Positions 9,218-17,855 are shown, counted from the stretch's first letter. The stretch is 45,537 nucleotides of DNA from an uncultured Hyphomicrobiales bacterium (GCA_903931945.1 CAIZEI010000181.1:1-45537), one strand, 5' to 3'. A program made the numbers and translations. The notes: generated by a model from the sequence alone, not told the origin.

Positions 9218-10111
9218 TCATTCGCGATACCGCAGCGCGTCCGCGATCAAGGCAAAGGCCGCTGAAGGCTGGCGCCTGCTCGGATAATAGAGGTGGTAGC
9301 CCGAAAACGGCGGGCGCCAATCATCGAGCACGCGAATGAGGCGTCCGTCGGCAATCTGCGCGCTCACTTGATCTTCCATGACGAAACAGAGACCAAAGCC
9401 TGCCTCGGCCGCACGAACGATCATGTTGACGTTATTGAAGGCGAGCTGTCCCTCAACGCGAACGTGCAATTCGCGCCCATCCCGTTCGAATTCCCACGTG
9501 TAAAGCCCCCCGCCGCTCGAAAGGCGCATGTTGATGCACCTGTGTTCGGTCAGATCATGCGGCGTGCGTGGGACGGATCTTTTTTCGAAATATTCTGGCG
9601 ACCCGACGACGGCCATGCGCAGGTCCGGGCCGATCCGGACCGCCACCATGTCCTTGGCAAGGGCTTCGCCGAGCCGGACGCCTGCATCGAACCGTTCCGT
9701 GACGATATCCGTCAGACCGGAATCGATGCCCAGTTCCACATTGATATCAGGGTAGTCGGGCAGCAGCTTCGCCAGCGCAGGCCAGAGAACGGTTGTCGCA
9801 GCGTGTTCCGAGGTGGTGATCCGGATCGTGCCAGCGGGCTTCTCGCGCAAATCCCCGAGCGAGGTGAGTTCTACTTCGATACTCGCCAACGCCGGTCGCA
9901 ACGTCGCCAGCAGCCGCTCCCCTGCGGCTGTTGGCGCGACACTACGGGTGGTTCGCATCAACAGTCGAACGCCCAGACGCGTCTCAAGACGACGGATGAT
10001 GTGACTGAGAGACGATTGCGATGTGCCGAGCTTCGCCGCTGCGCGCGTGAAGCTGCCTACTTCCGCGACCGCCAGTAAGGCGTTGAGATCGACCAGGTCC
10101 TCGCGCCGCAT
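9218..10111 (-). CDS. LysR family transcriptional regulator
   Basis: A 297-residue protein of standard LysR length. The N-terminal winged helix-turn-helix is clear (LNALLAVAEVGSFTRAAAKL, then SQSSLSHIIRRLETRLGVRL, residues about 9-52), followed by a periplasmic-binding-like effector domain (residues about 90-295). It is divergent from the cupin-SDR-ADH operon with a 127-nt spacer, the classic arrangement in which a LysR protein controls its neighbour and itself. The effector is unknown; close relatives often sense small organic acids or phenols, but nothing here proves that. Confidence 0.92.
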   Translation of the reverse strand: MRREDLVDLNALLAVAEVGSFTRAAAKLGTSQSSLSHIIRRLETRLGVRLLMRTTRSVAPTAAGERLLATLRPALASIEVELTSLGDLREKPAGTIRITTSEHAATTVLWPALAKLLPDYPDINVELGIDSGLTDIVTERFDAGVRLGEALAKDMVAVRIGPDLRMAVVGSPEYFEKRSVPRTPHDLTEHRCINMRLSSGGGLYTWEFERDGRELHVRVEGQLAFNNVNMIVRAAEAGFGLCFVMEDQVSAQIADGRLIRVLDDWRPPFSGYHLYYPSRRQPSAAFALIADALRYRE

Positions 10112-10113
10112 TC

Positions 10114-10136
10114 ATGAATTCCAGATATGAGTTCAT
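10114..10136. promoter_or_regulatory. Possible LysR operator (ATGAA-N13-TTCAT)
   Basis: An imperfect dyad ATGAA (10114-10118) and TTCAT (10132-10136) lies directly before the LysR start, inside the divergent spacer. LysR boxes are AT-rich interrupted dyads of similar size. The arms are short, so this is only suggestive. Confidence 0.25.
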
Positions 10137-10238
10137 GCGCTTTATAGCGTCTAATCCACGCGCTGTCTGCGCGGTACGTTTACAACGATCCGAGAGTGTT
10201 TCGCCAATCGGCGTAACCCGGTGATAGGCACACGCGCC

Positions 10239-10637
10239 ATGGACATCAATCGCAGTGGGACCGCGTCATCCCGTTCGGGACCCACGGAATATTTCACCGG
10301 AACGGTCCGCATCGACGCCCCCTTCAACGGCAGTGGCGCGTTGAGCGGCGCGACGGTGACATTCGAGCCCGGAGCCCGGACTGCCTGGCATACGCATCCG
10401 CTTGGCCAGACACTACTGGTCGTTTCCGGGCTGGGGCAGGTCCAACGCGCGGGCGGCCCGGTTAAGGCGATCCGCCCCGGGGACATTGTCTGGTTCGAAC
10501 CGAACGAAAAACACTGGCACGGAGCAGCCCCGAACTGCGCCATGTCCCACATCGCCATCGCCGAAATGGAGGACGGCTCCGCCGTGACCTGGATGGAGAA
10601 GGTCACCGATGAGCAATTTGGGAAGGAAAACAAATGA
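10239..10637 (+). CDS. Small cupin, hydroxynitrile lyase-like
   Basis: A 132-residue single-domain cupin. From memory it is strikingly like the manganese-dependent cupin hydroxynitrile lyases (Granulicella type): YFTGTVRID, then [20 protein letters not shown] and the end of the second motif EKHWHGAAP and the tail WMEKVTDEQ. Expected metal ligands are all present (H51, H53, Q57, H92). Relatives include proteins with no known activity, so cyanohydrin chemistry is only a possibility. The ATG at 10239 is chosen over GTG at 10221, since it gives the usual family N-terminus; no strong ribosome site is seen for either. The stop overlaps the next start (ATGA), so it is co-translated with the SDR. Confidence 0.8.
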   Translation: MDINRSGTASSRSGPTEYFTGTVRIDAPFNGSGALSGATVTFEPGARTAWHTHPLGQTLLVVSGLGQVQRAGGPVKAIRPGDIVWFEPNEKHWHGAAPNCAMSHIAIAEMEDGSAVTWMEKVTDEQFGKENK

Positions 10638-11467
10638 TCGCCAGCAATGTCATTGTCGTAATTGGCGCGGGCTCAATCGGACAGGCGATCGCCCGGCGGG
10701 TGAGCGCGGGCAAGCATGTGCTGCTGTCTGACCTGCGTCAGCAAAATTCGGCGGCCGGAGCCGACGTGCTGAGCAACGCCGGGTTTAAAGTCAGCACGGC
10801 GACTGTCGACATTTCTTCGCGTGCGTCTGTTCAGGCGCTGGTCGAGGAAGCCACGACGATCGGTAACGTCATGGGCGTCATCCACGCCGCCGGCGTTTCG
10901 CCCTCGCAAGCCTCGCCGGCGACGATCCTGAAGGTCGACCTTTACGGCACGGCGCTCGTGCTGGAGGCATTCGGAAATGTCATTTCAGGCGGGGGATCGG
11001 CCGTCGTCATCGCTTCGCAGTCCGGCCATCGCCTCGGCGCGTTGACGCAGGAGCAAAACGCCGCGCTGGCGACAACGCCCGCCGACGAACTGCTGGCGCT
11101 CCCCATGCTCCAGGCGGATCGGGTGAAGGACTCGCTCCATGCCTACCAGTTGGCGAAGCGCGGCAATTCATTGCGGGTGATGGCCGAGGCCTTGCGCTGG
11201 GGCAAGCGTGGCGCGCGAGTCAACACGATCAGTCCCGGCATCGTCATCACGCCGCTGGCGAAGGACGAACTCTCCGGGCCGCGCGGCGATGGCTATCGCC
11301 GCATGATCGAACTTTGCCCGGTCGGACGGGCCGCCACGCCGGACGAGGTCGGCCATGTTGGCGCGCTTCTGATGGGGCCGGACGGCGTTTTCATCACTGG
11401 CAGCGACTTCCTGATGGATGGCGGCGTCACCGCCTCTTACTGGTTTGGCGAACTCGCCCCCAAATAG
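10634..11467 (+). CDS. SDR family NAD(P)-dependent oxidoreductase
   Basis: Short-chain dehydrogenase, 277 residues. It has the Rossmann glycine motif GAGSIGQ (residues about 11-17), the catalytic serine region (VVIASQSG), the catalytic YxxxK (YQLAK, after SLHA) and the family C-terminal block ([20 protein letters not shown]). A long insertion between Ser and Tyr carries acidic and Leu-rich sequence. It begins on the cupin stop (4-nt overlap) and precedes a zinc alcohol dehydrogenase by 60 nt, making a three-gene operon with the LysR gene divergent. The substrate, probably an alcohol/ketone pair, cannot be read from sequence. Confidence 0.9.
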   Translation: MIASNVIVVIGAGSIGQAIARRVSAGKHVLLSDLRQQNSAAGADVLSNAGFKVSTATVDISSRASVQALVEEATTIGNVMGVIHAAGVSPSQASPATILKVDLYGTALVLEAFGNVISGGGSAVVIASQSGHRLGALTQEQNAALATTPADELLALPMLQADRVKDSLHAYQLAKRGNSLRVMAEALRWGKRGARVNTISPGIVITPLAKDELSGPRGDGYRRMIELCPVGRAATPDEVGHVGALLMGPDGVFITGSDFLMDGGVTASYWFGELAPK

Positions 11468-11527
11468 CCGCGTTAACGTCTTAAATACAGCCGCACGAAG
11501 GCGGTCCTCGAAACGGAGTGTGCGACA

Positions 11528-12544
11528 ATGCTGGGAACCCTGCTTTACGGGCCGCGCGACGTGCGGTGCGAGGAAGTCGCCGAACCGAAGATTCTCAAGC
11601 CGACTGACGCGATCATCCGGTTGTCTGCGGCCTGCGTCTGCGGTTCGGACCTGTGGCCCTACCGCGGCCTGAACGAGGTTACGTCGCCGATGGCGATGGG
11701 CCATGAATATTGCGGTATCGTCGAGGAAGTCGGCAGTGCGGTGACGAGTGTCCGGCCCGGCCAGTTCGTCGTCGGCTCATTCTGTCTTTCCGATAATACA
11801 TGCCCGCATTGCCGTTTCGGCTTTCAATCATCCTGCCAGCAGCGGGAGTTCATGACGGGCGCGCAAGCCCGGTTCGCGCGTGTGCCGCTGGCCGACGGCA
11901 CGCTTGTCGCAACGCGGGAAATTCCAGCAGACGATCTGATACCGAGCCTGCTCGCGACGTCGGACGTGCTGGGCACCGGCTGGTATGCGGCGGACGCGGC
12001 GCGCGTGCAGTCCGGTTCGACCGTTGTCGTCGTAGGCGATGGCGCGGTGGGGCTTATGGGCGTGCTCGCCGCCAAGCAATTGGGGGCCGAACGGATCATC
12101 GCGATGAGCCGCCACAAGACACGGCAGGATCTCGCCCTTGAATTCGGCGCCACTGACATCGTCGCGGAGCGCGGCGATGCCGGCGTCAAAATTATCAATG
12201 CGCTCACAAACAACGTTGGCGCGGACGCGGTGCTGGAATGTGTCGGCATGAATGAGTCGATGCAACAGGCGATTCACTGCGCACGTCCCGGCGGTATGAT
12301 CGGCTATGTCGGCGTACCGCATGGCGTCCAACTCGATGGACAGGCGCTATTCTTCTCACAGACGGGCATGTTGGGCGGCCCTGCGCCAGTGCGGCGGTTC
12401 CTCCCATATCTGATGGACCTTGTGATGGAACGCAGGATCAACCCCGGCAAGGTCTTTGACTTGACGCTGCCGCTGGCGGACGTCGCCGAAGGTTATCGCG
12501 CGATGGATGAGCGCCGGGCGATCAAGACCCTGTTACGCGTTTAA
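11528..12544 (+). CDS. Zinc-dependent alcohol dehydrogenase (MDR family)
   Basis: Medium-chain dehydrogenase of 338 residues. Catalytic zinc ligands C38 (CVCGSD) and H59 in GHEYCGIVEEVG are present, as are the four structural zinc cysteines C86, C92, C95 and C103 (FCLSDNTCPHCRFGFQSSC). The NAD-binding Rossmann motif is VVVVGDGAVGLMG near residue 160. It is the last gene of the cupin-SDR-ADH operon. Related threonine/sorbitol dehydrogenase-like enzymes are common, but substrate is not predictable. A GGAG-like site (AACGGAGTG) lies 7-12 nt before the ATG. Confidence 0.92.
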   Translation: MLGTLLYGPRDVRCEEVAEPKILKPTDAIIRLSAACVCGSDLWPYRGLNEVTSPMAMGHEYCGIVEEVGSAVTSVRPGQFVVGSFCLSDNTCPHCRFGFQSSCQQREFMTGAQARFARVPLADGTLVATREIPADDLIPSLLATSDVLGTGWYAADAARVQSGSTVVVVGDGAVGLMGVLAAKQLGAERIIAMSRHKTRQDLALEFGATDIVAERGDAGVKIINALTNNVGADAVLECVGMNESMQQAIHCARPGGMIGYVGVPHGVQLDGQALFFSQTGMLGGPAPVRRFLPYLMDLVMERRINPGKVFDLTLPLADVAEGYRAMDERRAIKTLLRV

Positions 12545-12617
12545 GTCCGTTGAGCAAATGGCCAAGAAGCAAAAGATCGCAGCGAAACCGGTTTCCGGAA
12601 TCAGGGTCGCCGCCAGC

Positions 12618-13259
12618 TCAGGTATTGAAAATCACCTGGTGAACGCGTCCAATCAAGCCGTGCGGACGGGCGTTACCCTCCGCAGCGATCAAACAGATAC
12701 AATCTTCCTCATCGCCAATCACCGGTCGATGATCGATGTCGCCATCCACCTCGCAAATATCGCCGGGCCGGAAGCGCGCTCGACCATCGACGAACGAGCC
12801 CGCCATAATGTAAGTCCATTCGAGTCCGCTGTGACCATGGCGAAGCAGGGACTTGCCGGGCGCTACCCGCAGGAGCCGCAACTCTCCGTCGATCGATTTG
12901 CTGACGCGAATACCGGGCGCCAGCCAGCGCCAATTTGCAAACTCGCTGTGACCGAGAGCCGCAGGCCAGACGATATCATTGGGCAGGTTGGGCGGCCGGC
13001 GTGGCAAGCGCTGGGTTGTCGCAGGCTCAGGACCCCGCTCGATCGCCGCGCGGACGCGCGCCAACCCATCCGGGATATCTCCGCTCGGGGCTGTTTGCTC
13101 CAGCAGGACCCCGCCAACAGCCTCAAATAAACCAACAGCGTCACGGCATGCGGCGCAGCCCGCCAGATGCGCTGAAACCACAATGGATGGCCCTCCAACG
13201 AGCATACCGGCGGCAAGGCGAACCAGCGTTTCGTCGCTGGGATGGTGAAGGCTGCTCAT
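12618..13259 (-). CDS. chrR: ChrR-type zinc anti-sigma factor with C-terminal cupin
   Basis: Cytoplasmic anti-sigma factor, 213 residues, that holds the partner ECF sigma factor inactive. The N-terminal zinc anti-sigma domain has the exact ChrR ligand spacing H6, H31, C35, C38 (SAHLAGCAACRD). The C-terminal half is a cupin with RHGHSGLEWTYIMAGSF and a later DIDHRPV, giving the second metal site. In Rhodobacter sphaeroides ChrR releases RpoE on singlet oxygen, and the cupin is needed for that response (established for that protein). It overlaps the sigma gene by 4 nt, so the two are produced together. It is convergent with the alcohol dehydrogenase gene, about 75 nt away. Confidence 0.92.
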   Translation of the reverse strand: MSSLHHPSDETLVRLAAGMLVGGPSIVVSAHLAGCAACRDAVGLFEAVGGVLLEQTAPSGDIPDGLARVRAAIERGPEPATTQRLPRRPPNLPNDIVWPAALGHSEFANWRWLAPGIRVSKSIDGELRLLRVAPGKSLLRHGHSGLEWTYIMAGSFVDGRARFRPGDICEVDGDIDHRPVIGDEEDCICLIAAEGNARPHGLIGRVHQVIFNT

Positions 13260-13822
13260 TGCAAATCCGCCAACAGGGTTCGAAGGTGACCGAGCGCCAG
13301 ACGCACACGCGATTTCACGGTGCCGAGTGGGAGACCAAGCGTTCGGGAGATTTCCGAGTGCGGTCGGTCCTCGAAAAACGCGAGTTGGACGATCGTCAAT
13401 TGCTCGGCGGAAAGACTGCCAAGAGCCGAATGAATTCGTTCGTCGCGCTCGTCAGCGATCATCGTGATATCAGCTCCCGGTGGATGATCTTGCGCCTCGC
13501 TCGGGTCCAGCTCAAATGTGTCAGCCGCTTTTTCGCGCCGGAAACGGTCAATCCGCAGGTTGCGGGCTATGGTGAAGATCCAGGTCGAAGCGCTGGCGCG
13601 GGAAGGGTCGAACATCGCCGCTTTTCGCCAAACGGTGATCATTGTCTCCTGCGCCAGATCCTCGGCGAGGTTGAGCGGCGCGCCAAGACGCGCGAGATAG
13701 CCTTTGACGCGCGGAGCAAAATGACCGTAAAGCTCAGCGAATGCCTCGCGGTCAGAACTGGCGGCGACGGCGAGCACGCACCGGTCGAATTCGGCGGCAA
13801 GGGGATCGTTTGCTTTGCTCAT
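13256..13822 (-). CDS. rpoE: ECF RNA polymerase sigma factor, RpoE/ChrR-type (ECF11-like)
   Basis: A 188-residue extracytoplasmic-function sigma factor. Region 2 is AEDLAQETMITVWRKAAMFD with RASASTWIFTIARNLRIDRF, and region 4 is LTIVQLAFFEDRPHSEISRT followed by LGLPLGTVKSRVRLALGHLR. An open frame starts at 13891, but the start at 13822 (MSKANDPLAAEF) is chosen because a promoter of the sigma factor's own type has its -10 at 13903-13897, leaving the upstream ATG at or before the transcription start, and because relatives begin at this point. Pairing with a ChrR anti-sigma downstream marks it as the singlet-oxygen/peroxide stress type. It should drive its own promoter and the divergent operon at 14051. 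Confidence 0.9.
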   Translation of the reverse strand: MSKANDPLAAEFDRCVLAVAASSDREAFAELYGHFAPRVKGYLARLGAPLNLAEDLAQETMITVWRKAAMFDPSRASASTWIFTIARNLRIDRFRREKAADTFELDPSEAQDHPPGADITMIADERDERIHSALGSLSAEQLTIVQLAFFEDRPHSEISRTLGLPLGTVKSRVRLALGHLRTLLADLQ

Positions 13823-13896
13823 GCGCCCGGCCCCAAACCCAAAGGCTTGGCGCGTAAATCGCAAGTCAAGGTGTGTGGCAAGGACGTTCATGCTCC

Positions 13897-13925
13897 ATCT
13901 ACGTCTGATCCACCCGGATGGATCA
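13897..13925 (-). promoter_or_regulatory. ECF-type promoter of the sigma/anti-sigma operon
   Basis: On the minus strand, TGATCC (13925-13920), a 16-nt spacer, then CGTAGAT (13903-13897). TGATCC as -35 with a CGTA-type -10 is the RpoE/ChrR-group consensus as I recall it. It lies about 75 nt before the chosen sigma start and predicts autoregulation. Confidence 0.7.
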
Positions 13926-13938
13926 CGGCTTGATAAAA

Positions 13939-13968
13939 TGATCCGGTTTCATACCGCCACCGTATCAA
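13939..13968 (+). promoter_or_regulatory. ECF-type promoter of the oxidase-DUF1365-CFA operon
   Basis: TGATCC (13939-13944), a 16-nt spacer, then CGTATCAA (13961-13968), about 80 nt before the ATG at 14051. It shares the -35, exact spacer length and CGTA core with the divergent promoter at 13897-13925, which argues that one sigma factor reads both. Confidence 0.72.
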
Positions 13969-14050
13969 TTTCGTCCGGCGTGAAACTTTCCCGCCCGGCG
14001 CCGCGTATTCCTTAACGCGATCGACTGAATTCGAGAAATGGACCTGTGAC

Positions 14051-15397
14051 ATGGCTCTCGGCAAGACCCTGAATATTGCGGTTATCGGTTCCGGCATTTC
14101 CGGCCTTTCGGCGGCCTGGCTGCTTTCTCCGCATCATTCGGTCACCCTGTTCGAAGCTGATGACCGCCTCGGAGGCCATGGTCACACGGTGGATGCGCCC
14201 CTGGGCAACACTGTAGTTCCAGTCGACACCGGTTTTATCGTCTATAATGAGAAGACCTATCCGAATTTCACAGCTCTGCTGCGGCGCCTGAAGGTTCCCA
14301 CGAAATCCTCCGATATGTCATTCGCCGTTTCGATGGATGCTGGCGCTCTTGAATATGCAGGGACGGACATTCGCGGCCTGTTTGCTCAAAAACGCAATCT
14401 CGTGCGGCCCCGTTTCTGGTCAATGCTCGCCGACGTTATGAGGTTCTACAGAAACGCGCGCCGGGACATTTCGCTCCTTGGGCTGTCATCGCTCGATGAT
14501 TATCTGCGCGCCAATAACTATGGCGACGCCTTTCGCGAGGACCATCTTTACCCCATGGCGGCGGCGATCTGGTCGACGCCCACCGACCGTATTGGAGAAT
14601 ACCCGGCTGCAGCGATGATCCGATTCTGTGAAAATCACGGGCTCCTGCAAATTCGCGACCGGCCTGTCTGGCGCACCATCGATGGTGGCAGCCGTGTCTA
14701 TATCGAAAGGCTGGCGAGCGAAATCTCGAATGGAGTCCAGAAAAACACCCCCGCGCGCCGTGTCCGGCGCGTGGAAGACGGCGTCATGGTTGAGTTCGAT
14801 CATGGTGATTCCATGCGTTTCGATCATGTCATTCTCGCCTCGCATGCGGACCAGTCCCTTGCCCTGCTCGATGCGCCAACACCCGAAGAGCAAAGAATTC
14901 TGGGCGCTTTCAAGTATGGCGCGAACACAGCCGTGCTGCATTCGGACGAATCGCTGATGCCCCGCCGCCGCGCAGCCTGGGCGAGCTGGAATTTCCTGGC
15001 CCGGCGTGGCGACCCCGATGCAAAGCCCTGCGTCACCTATTGGATGAACAGCCTGCAGTCGCTTTCACCTGACAAACAGTTTTTTTTGACGCTGAACGCC
15101 AGTCGCCAACCCCGGGCCGACGCTGTGATTCAACGGATGGACTATACGCATCCACTGTTCGACGCGCGCGCCATGGCGGCGCAAGAGGAATTGTGGGATC
15201 TGCAAGGACTGGGCAATGTCTGGTTTTGCGGCGCCTATTTCGGCTCGGGTTTCCATGAGGATGGATTGCAGGCGGGTCTTGCCGTCGCCGAGGAACTCGC
15301 CGGCGTCAGGCGGCCTTGGTCAGTCAATGAGGAATCAGGCCGGATATCGATCCGCCGCAAGCCGCAAGCCTCCAGCATTCGGGAGCTTGTGGCGTGA
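14051..15397 (+). CDS. FAD-dependent amine-oxidase-like protein
   Basis: A flavoprotein of 448 residues. The FAD-binding motif is at the N-terminus (IAVIGSGISGLSAAWLL, glycines 13-18, then LFEADDRLGGHGHTVD), and the C-terminus has the closing FAD motif (NVWFCGAYFGSGFHEDGLQA). In many proteobacteria this protein sits in front of DUF1365 and a cyclopropane-synthase-like methyltransferase, as here, and the set belongs to the singlet-oxygen sigma regulon in Rhodobacter (from memory). It probably acts on membrane fatty acyl chains, possibly as a desaturase in methylated or furan fatty acid formation; this is inference. Its stop overlaps the next start by 4 nt. Expression is predicted from the ECF promoter at 13939. 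Confidence 0.88.
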   Translation: MALGKTLNIAVIGSGISGLSAAWLLSPHHSVTLFEADDRLGGHGHTVDAPLGNTVVPVDTGFIVYNEKTYPNFTALLRRLKVPTKSSDMSFAVSMDAGALEYAGTDIRGLFAQKRNLVRPRFWSMLADVMRFYRNARRDISLLGLSSLDDYLRANNYGDAFREDHLYPMAAAIWSTPTDRIGEYPAAAMIRFCENHGLLQIRDRPVWRTIDGGSRVYIERLASEISNGVQKNTPARRVRRVEDGVMVEFDHGDSMRFDHVILASHADQSLALLDAPTPEEQRILGAFKYGANTAVLHSDESLMPRRRAAWASWNFLARRGDPDAKPCVTYWMNSLQSLSPDKQFFLTLNASRQPRADAVIQRMDYTHPLFDARAMAAQEELWDLQGLGNVWFCGAYFGSGFHEDGLQAGLAVAEELAGVRRPWSVNEESGRISIRRKPQASSIRELVA

Positions 15398-16179
15398 CCC
15401 CTTTTGCCAGCGCACTGTATACAGGCTCGGTCACGCATAACAGGTTGCGGCCAAAGCGGCATTCTTTGCGCTATCGTCTCTATTCGATGCTTGTCGATCT
15501 CGACGAGCTCCCGCGCTTGTCGCGCGAATTGCGATTGTTCTCCTACAATTCATTCAATTTGTTCAGCCTCCATGATCGCGATTTTGGCGACGGGGGCGAT
15601 GAATCCATACGTGCGCGGACCGAACGGCATTTGCGCGCGGCCGGGATGCCTGCTGACGGCCCGATTCGGCTTTTCACCCTGCCGCGCGTGCTGGGATACG
15701 CCTTCAACCCGTTGAGCATTTTCTTTTGCTATCGCAGCAATCATACATTGCTGGCGATCCTCTACGAGGTTCACAATACATTTGGCGAACGGCACGCCTA
15801 TCTTATTCCGGTTCAAGAGAATGCGGGGGCGTCCGTGCTGCAGGATTGCAGCAAAGCCCTTTACGTGTCTCCCTTCATCGACATGAAAATGCGCTATCAA
15901 TTCCACATCGTCGCGCCGGATGCTCGCATGCGCGTGAAGATCGTCGGCGCCGATGAAAGCGGACCACTGATCGTCGCAACCCAGATCGCGGACCGCGTGA
16001 AACTCACCGACTCTGCTTTGGCCAGGGTCTTTTTCACTCATCCCCTTGTTACGCTGAAGGTGATCGGCGCCATCCACTGGGAGGCGCTTCAACTTTGGCT
16101 CAAAGGGGTTCCAATCCAGTCAAAGCCGCGAGCACCGACGGAATTTGTCACGCTTGTTCAACCCGCCGAAGGACGTTGA
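15394..16179 (+). CDS. DUF1365 domain-containing protein
   Basis: A 261-residue protein of the DUF1365 family, whose biochemical role is unknown. Family hallmarks are visible: SVTHNRLRPKRHSLRYRLYS near the N-terminus, then LDELPRLSRELRLFSYNSFN, and VLGYAFNPLSIFFCYRSNHT around residues 105-125, with YEVHNTFGERHAYL after it. It has no signal peptide or clear membrane span. It starts inside the stop of the oxidase gene (ATGA-type overlap; the start is GTG at 15394) and ends just before the methyltransferase. The constant neighbourhood suggests a part in the same lipid modification. Confidence 0.87.
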   Translation: MTPFASALYTGSVTHNRLRPKRHSLRYRLYSMLVDLDELPRLSRELRLFSYNSFNLFSLHDRDFGDGGDESIRARTERHLRAAGMPADGPIRLFTLPRVLGYAFNPLSIFFCYRSNHTLLAILYEVHNTFGERHAYLIPVQENAGASVLQDCSKALYVSPFIDMKMRYQFHIVAPDARMRVKIVGADESGPLIVATQIADRVKLTDSALARVFFTHPLVTLKVIGAIHWEALQLWLKGVPIQSKPRAPTEFVTLVQPAEGR

Positions 16180-16183
16180 GGAA

Positions 16184-17419
16184 ATGACACTGTCATCACA
16201 ATCCGACTCATCGGGGCCTATCGCTCATCCAATGCTGATATCAGCCCGCGGTCTGGGTGCGTGGCTCGTCCGCCGCGTTCTGGCGCATTTGCACACGGGA
16301 CGCCTCCAGGTCGAACTACCCTCCGGACAGCGCATCGATTATCGGGCGCCGAATTCCGGCGTCGACGCAGCCATCCTGATTCATAAATGGCGCGCGTTGC
16401 GCCGCTTGATTTCCGGCGGAGATCTTGGGTTTGCGAGGGCTTATATCGACGGCGACTGGTCGACGCCGGATCTCACGGCTTTCATCGAATTGATCGCCCG
16501 CAACGGGGAACAGTTCACCAGCGAAGTGACGGGCGCAGCCTGGTTCCGGCTCGCCAACATACTCGCGCACAAATGGCGTGCGAACACACGGACGGGGAGC
16601 CGTCGAAACATCGAGGCTCATTACGATCTCGGCAATGACTTTTATCGTCAATGGCTCGACGAATCGATGTTGTATTCATCAGCGATCTTCACGCCTGCGA
16701 CGCGCACGCTTGAACAGGCGCAGCAAGAAAAAATCCGTCAAATCATCGAAATGCTCGAATTGGCGCCGGAACACGAAGTACTCGAAATCGGCTGTGGTTG
16801 GGGCGCGCTCGCTGCAGCCATCGCAACACAAGCCGGCGCGACGATCACAGGCATCACCCTGTCTCCATCGCAACTCGCGTTCGCCAACGACATGCTGGAA
16901 CGATCAGGCGCGTCAAATAACGCGTCGCTGCGCATTGAGGATTACCGCGACGCCAGGGGGGATTACGATCGTATCGTCTCAATCGAAATGATCGAGGCGG
17001 TGGGGCAAGAATATTGGCCGGGCTATTTCGGGACCTTGCGCGACCGGTTGAAGCCCGGTGGAATCGCCGTGATCCAGGCGATCACGATCACCGAGGCGCG
17101 CTTCGGGACGTATTGCGCGCGGCCTGATTTTATTCAACGCTATATCTTTCCGGGGGGCTTCCTTCCGACAAAGTCGGCCATGCGAGAAGCTATGGCGGAC
17201 GCCGGTCTTCGCCTGTCGGAACAACGGAATTTTGGCGAAAGCTATGCATTGACGCTTGCTGAATGGCGTCGGCGATTTCTGGCGGCCTGGCCGGAAATCG
17301 AGAAACTGGGGTTCAATTTAGAATTCAAACGGATGTGGGAATATTATCTTTGTTACTGCGAGGCCGGGTTCAAAACTGGAGACATCGACGTTGGGCTTTA
17401 CGCGATAACCCATGCCTGA
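16184..17419 (+). CDS. Cyclopropane-fatty-acyl-phospholipid synthase-like methyltransferase
   Basis: SAM-dependent methyltransferase of the Cfa family, 411 residues, expected to methylate double bonds of phospholipid acyl chains at the inner membrane. It shows NIEAHYDLGNDFYRQWLDES, the SAM site VLEIGCGWGALAAAIA, and FIQRYIFPGGFLPT, all family signatures. The ATG at 16184 is chosen over upstream TTG 16145 because GAAGGA is 9 nt upstream and the TTG would lie inside DUF1365. As it sits with an oxidase and DUF1365, the product could be a cyclopropane, a methyl-branched or a furan fatty acid; Rhodobacter furan-fatty-acid methylases are of this family (from memory). Third gene of the presumed ECF operon. 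Confidence 0.9.
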   Translation: MTLSSQSDSSGPIAHPMLISARGLGAWLVRRVLAHLHTGRLQVELPSGQRIDYRAPNSGVDAAILIHKWRALRRLISGGDLGFARAYIDGDWSTPDLTAFIELIARNGEQFTSEVTGAAWFRLANILAHKWRANTRTGSRRNIEAHYDLGNDFYRQWLDESMLYSSAIFTPATRTLEQAQQEKIRQIIEMLELAPEHEVLEIGCGWGALAAAIATQAGATITGITLSPSQLAFANDMLERSGASNNASLRIEDYRDARGDYDRIVSIEMIEAVGQEYWPGYFGTLRDRLKPGGIAVIQAITITEARFGTYCARPDFIQRYIFPGGFLPTKSAMREAMADAGLRLSEQRNFGESYALTLAEWRRRFLAAWPEIEKLGFNLEFKRMWEYYLCYCEAGFKTGDIDVGLYAITHA

Positions 17420-17474
17420 CCAGCGTCGGTACAGGTGATTTCAGAAACGCCCCGCCTGGACGATTGGATGCGCC

Positions 17475-17855
17475 ATGACCAAAGCCGTCTGTCTGATCTC
17501 TATCACGGCCTTGAGCGGAGCGCTTTCCTGCGCGGCGCAAGCACAGGGAATCAACGGCATGTGGAGCCGTGGCGACGGGCAGGCAAGGGTTGAGATCGCG
17601 CCCTGCGGCAAGGATATCTGCGCAACAAATACCTGGATCCGGGACTCTGCCAGCAGTGAAAAAGTTGGAGACAGGCTGGTGATGACCCTGGCGCCGGCTG
17701 GTCCGTCAGGCGTTCAGGGCGAAGCATTCGATCCCCAGCGCAATATGCGCTATCGAATCAAAATCGTGCTTCAATCGTTGGATACAATGACTACGAGAGG
17801 TTGTATCCTTGCGGGACTGCTGTGCAAGGACGTGGGCTGGACGCGAATTCGTTGA
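17475..17855 (+). CDS. Exported DUF2147 domain protein
   Basis: A 126-residue protein with a signal peptide (MTKAVCLISITALSGALSCA, AQAQ, likely cleavage before GINGMW). The mature part is a DUF2147 domain: GMWSRGDGQARVEIAPCGKD with DICATNTWIRD, then GEAFDPQRNMRYRIKI and GCILAGLLCKDVGWTRI at the end. Three or four cysteines may form disulfides in the periplasm. The function of the family is not known; members bind small hydrophobic ligands in some proposals. It lies 55 nt after the methyltransferase and probably belongs to the same envelope-stress operon. Confidence 0.82.
   Translation: MTKAVCLISITALSGALSCAAQAQGINGMWSRGDGQARVEIAPCGKDICATNTWIRDSASSEKVGDRLVMTLAPAGPSGVQGEAFDPQRNMRYRIKIVLQSLDTMTTRGCILAGLLCKDVGWTRIR

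Noticed and set aside
10221..10238. GTG 10221 as start of the cupin gene
   Set aside because: The six extra residues are not part of the family N-terminus and no ribosome site precedes it; ATG 10239 is preferred.
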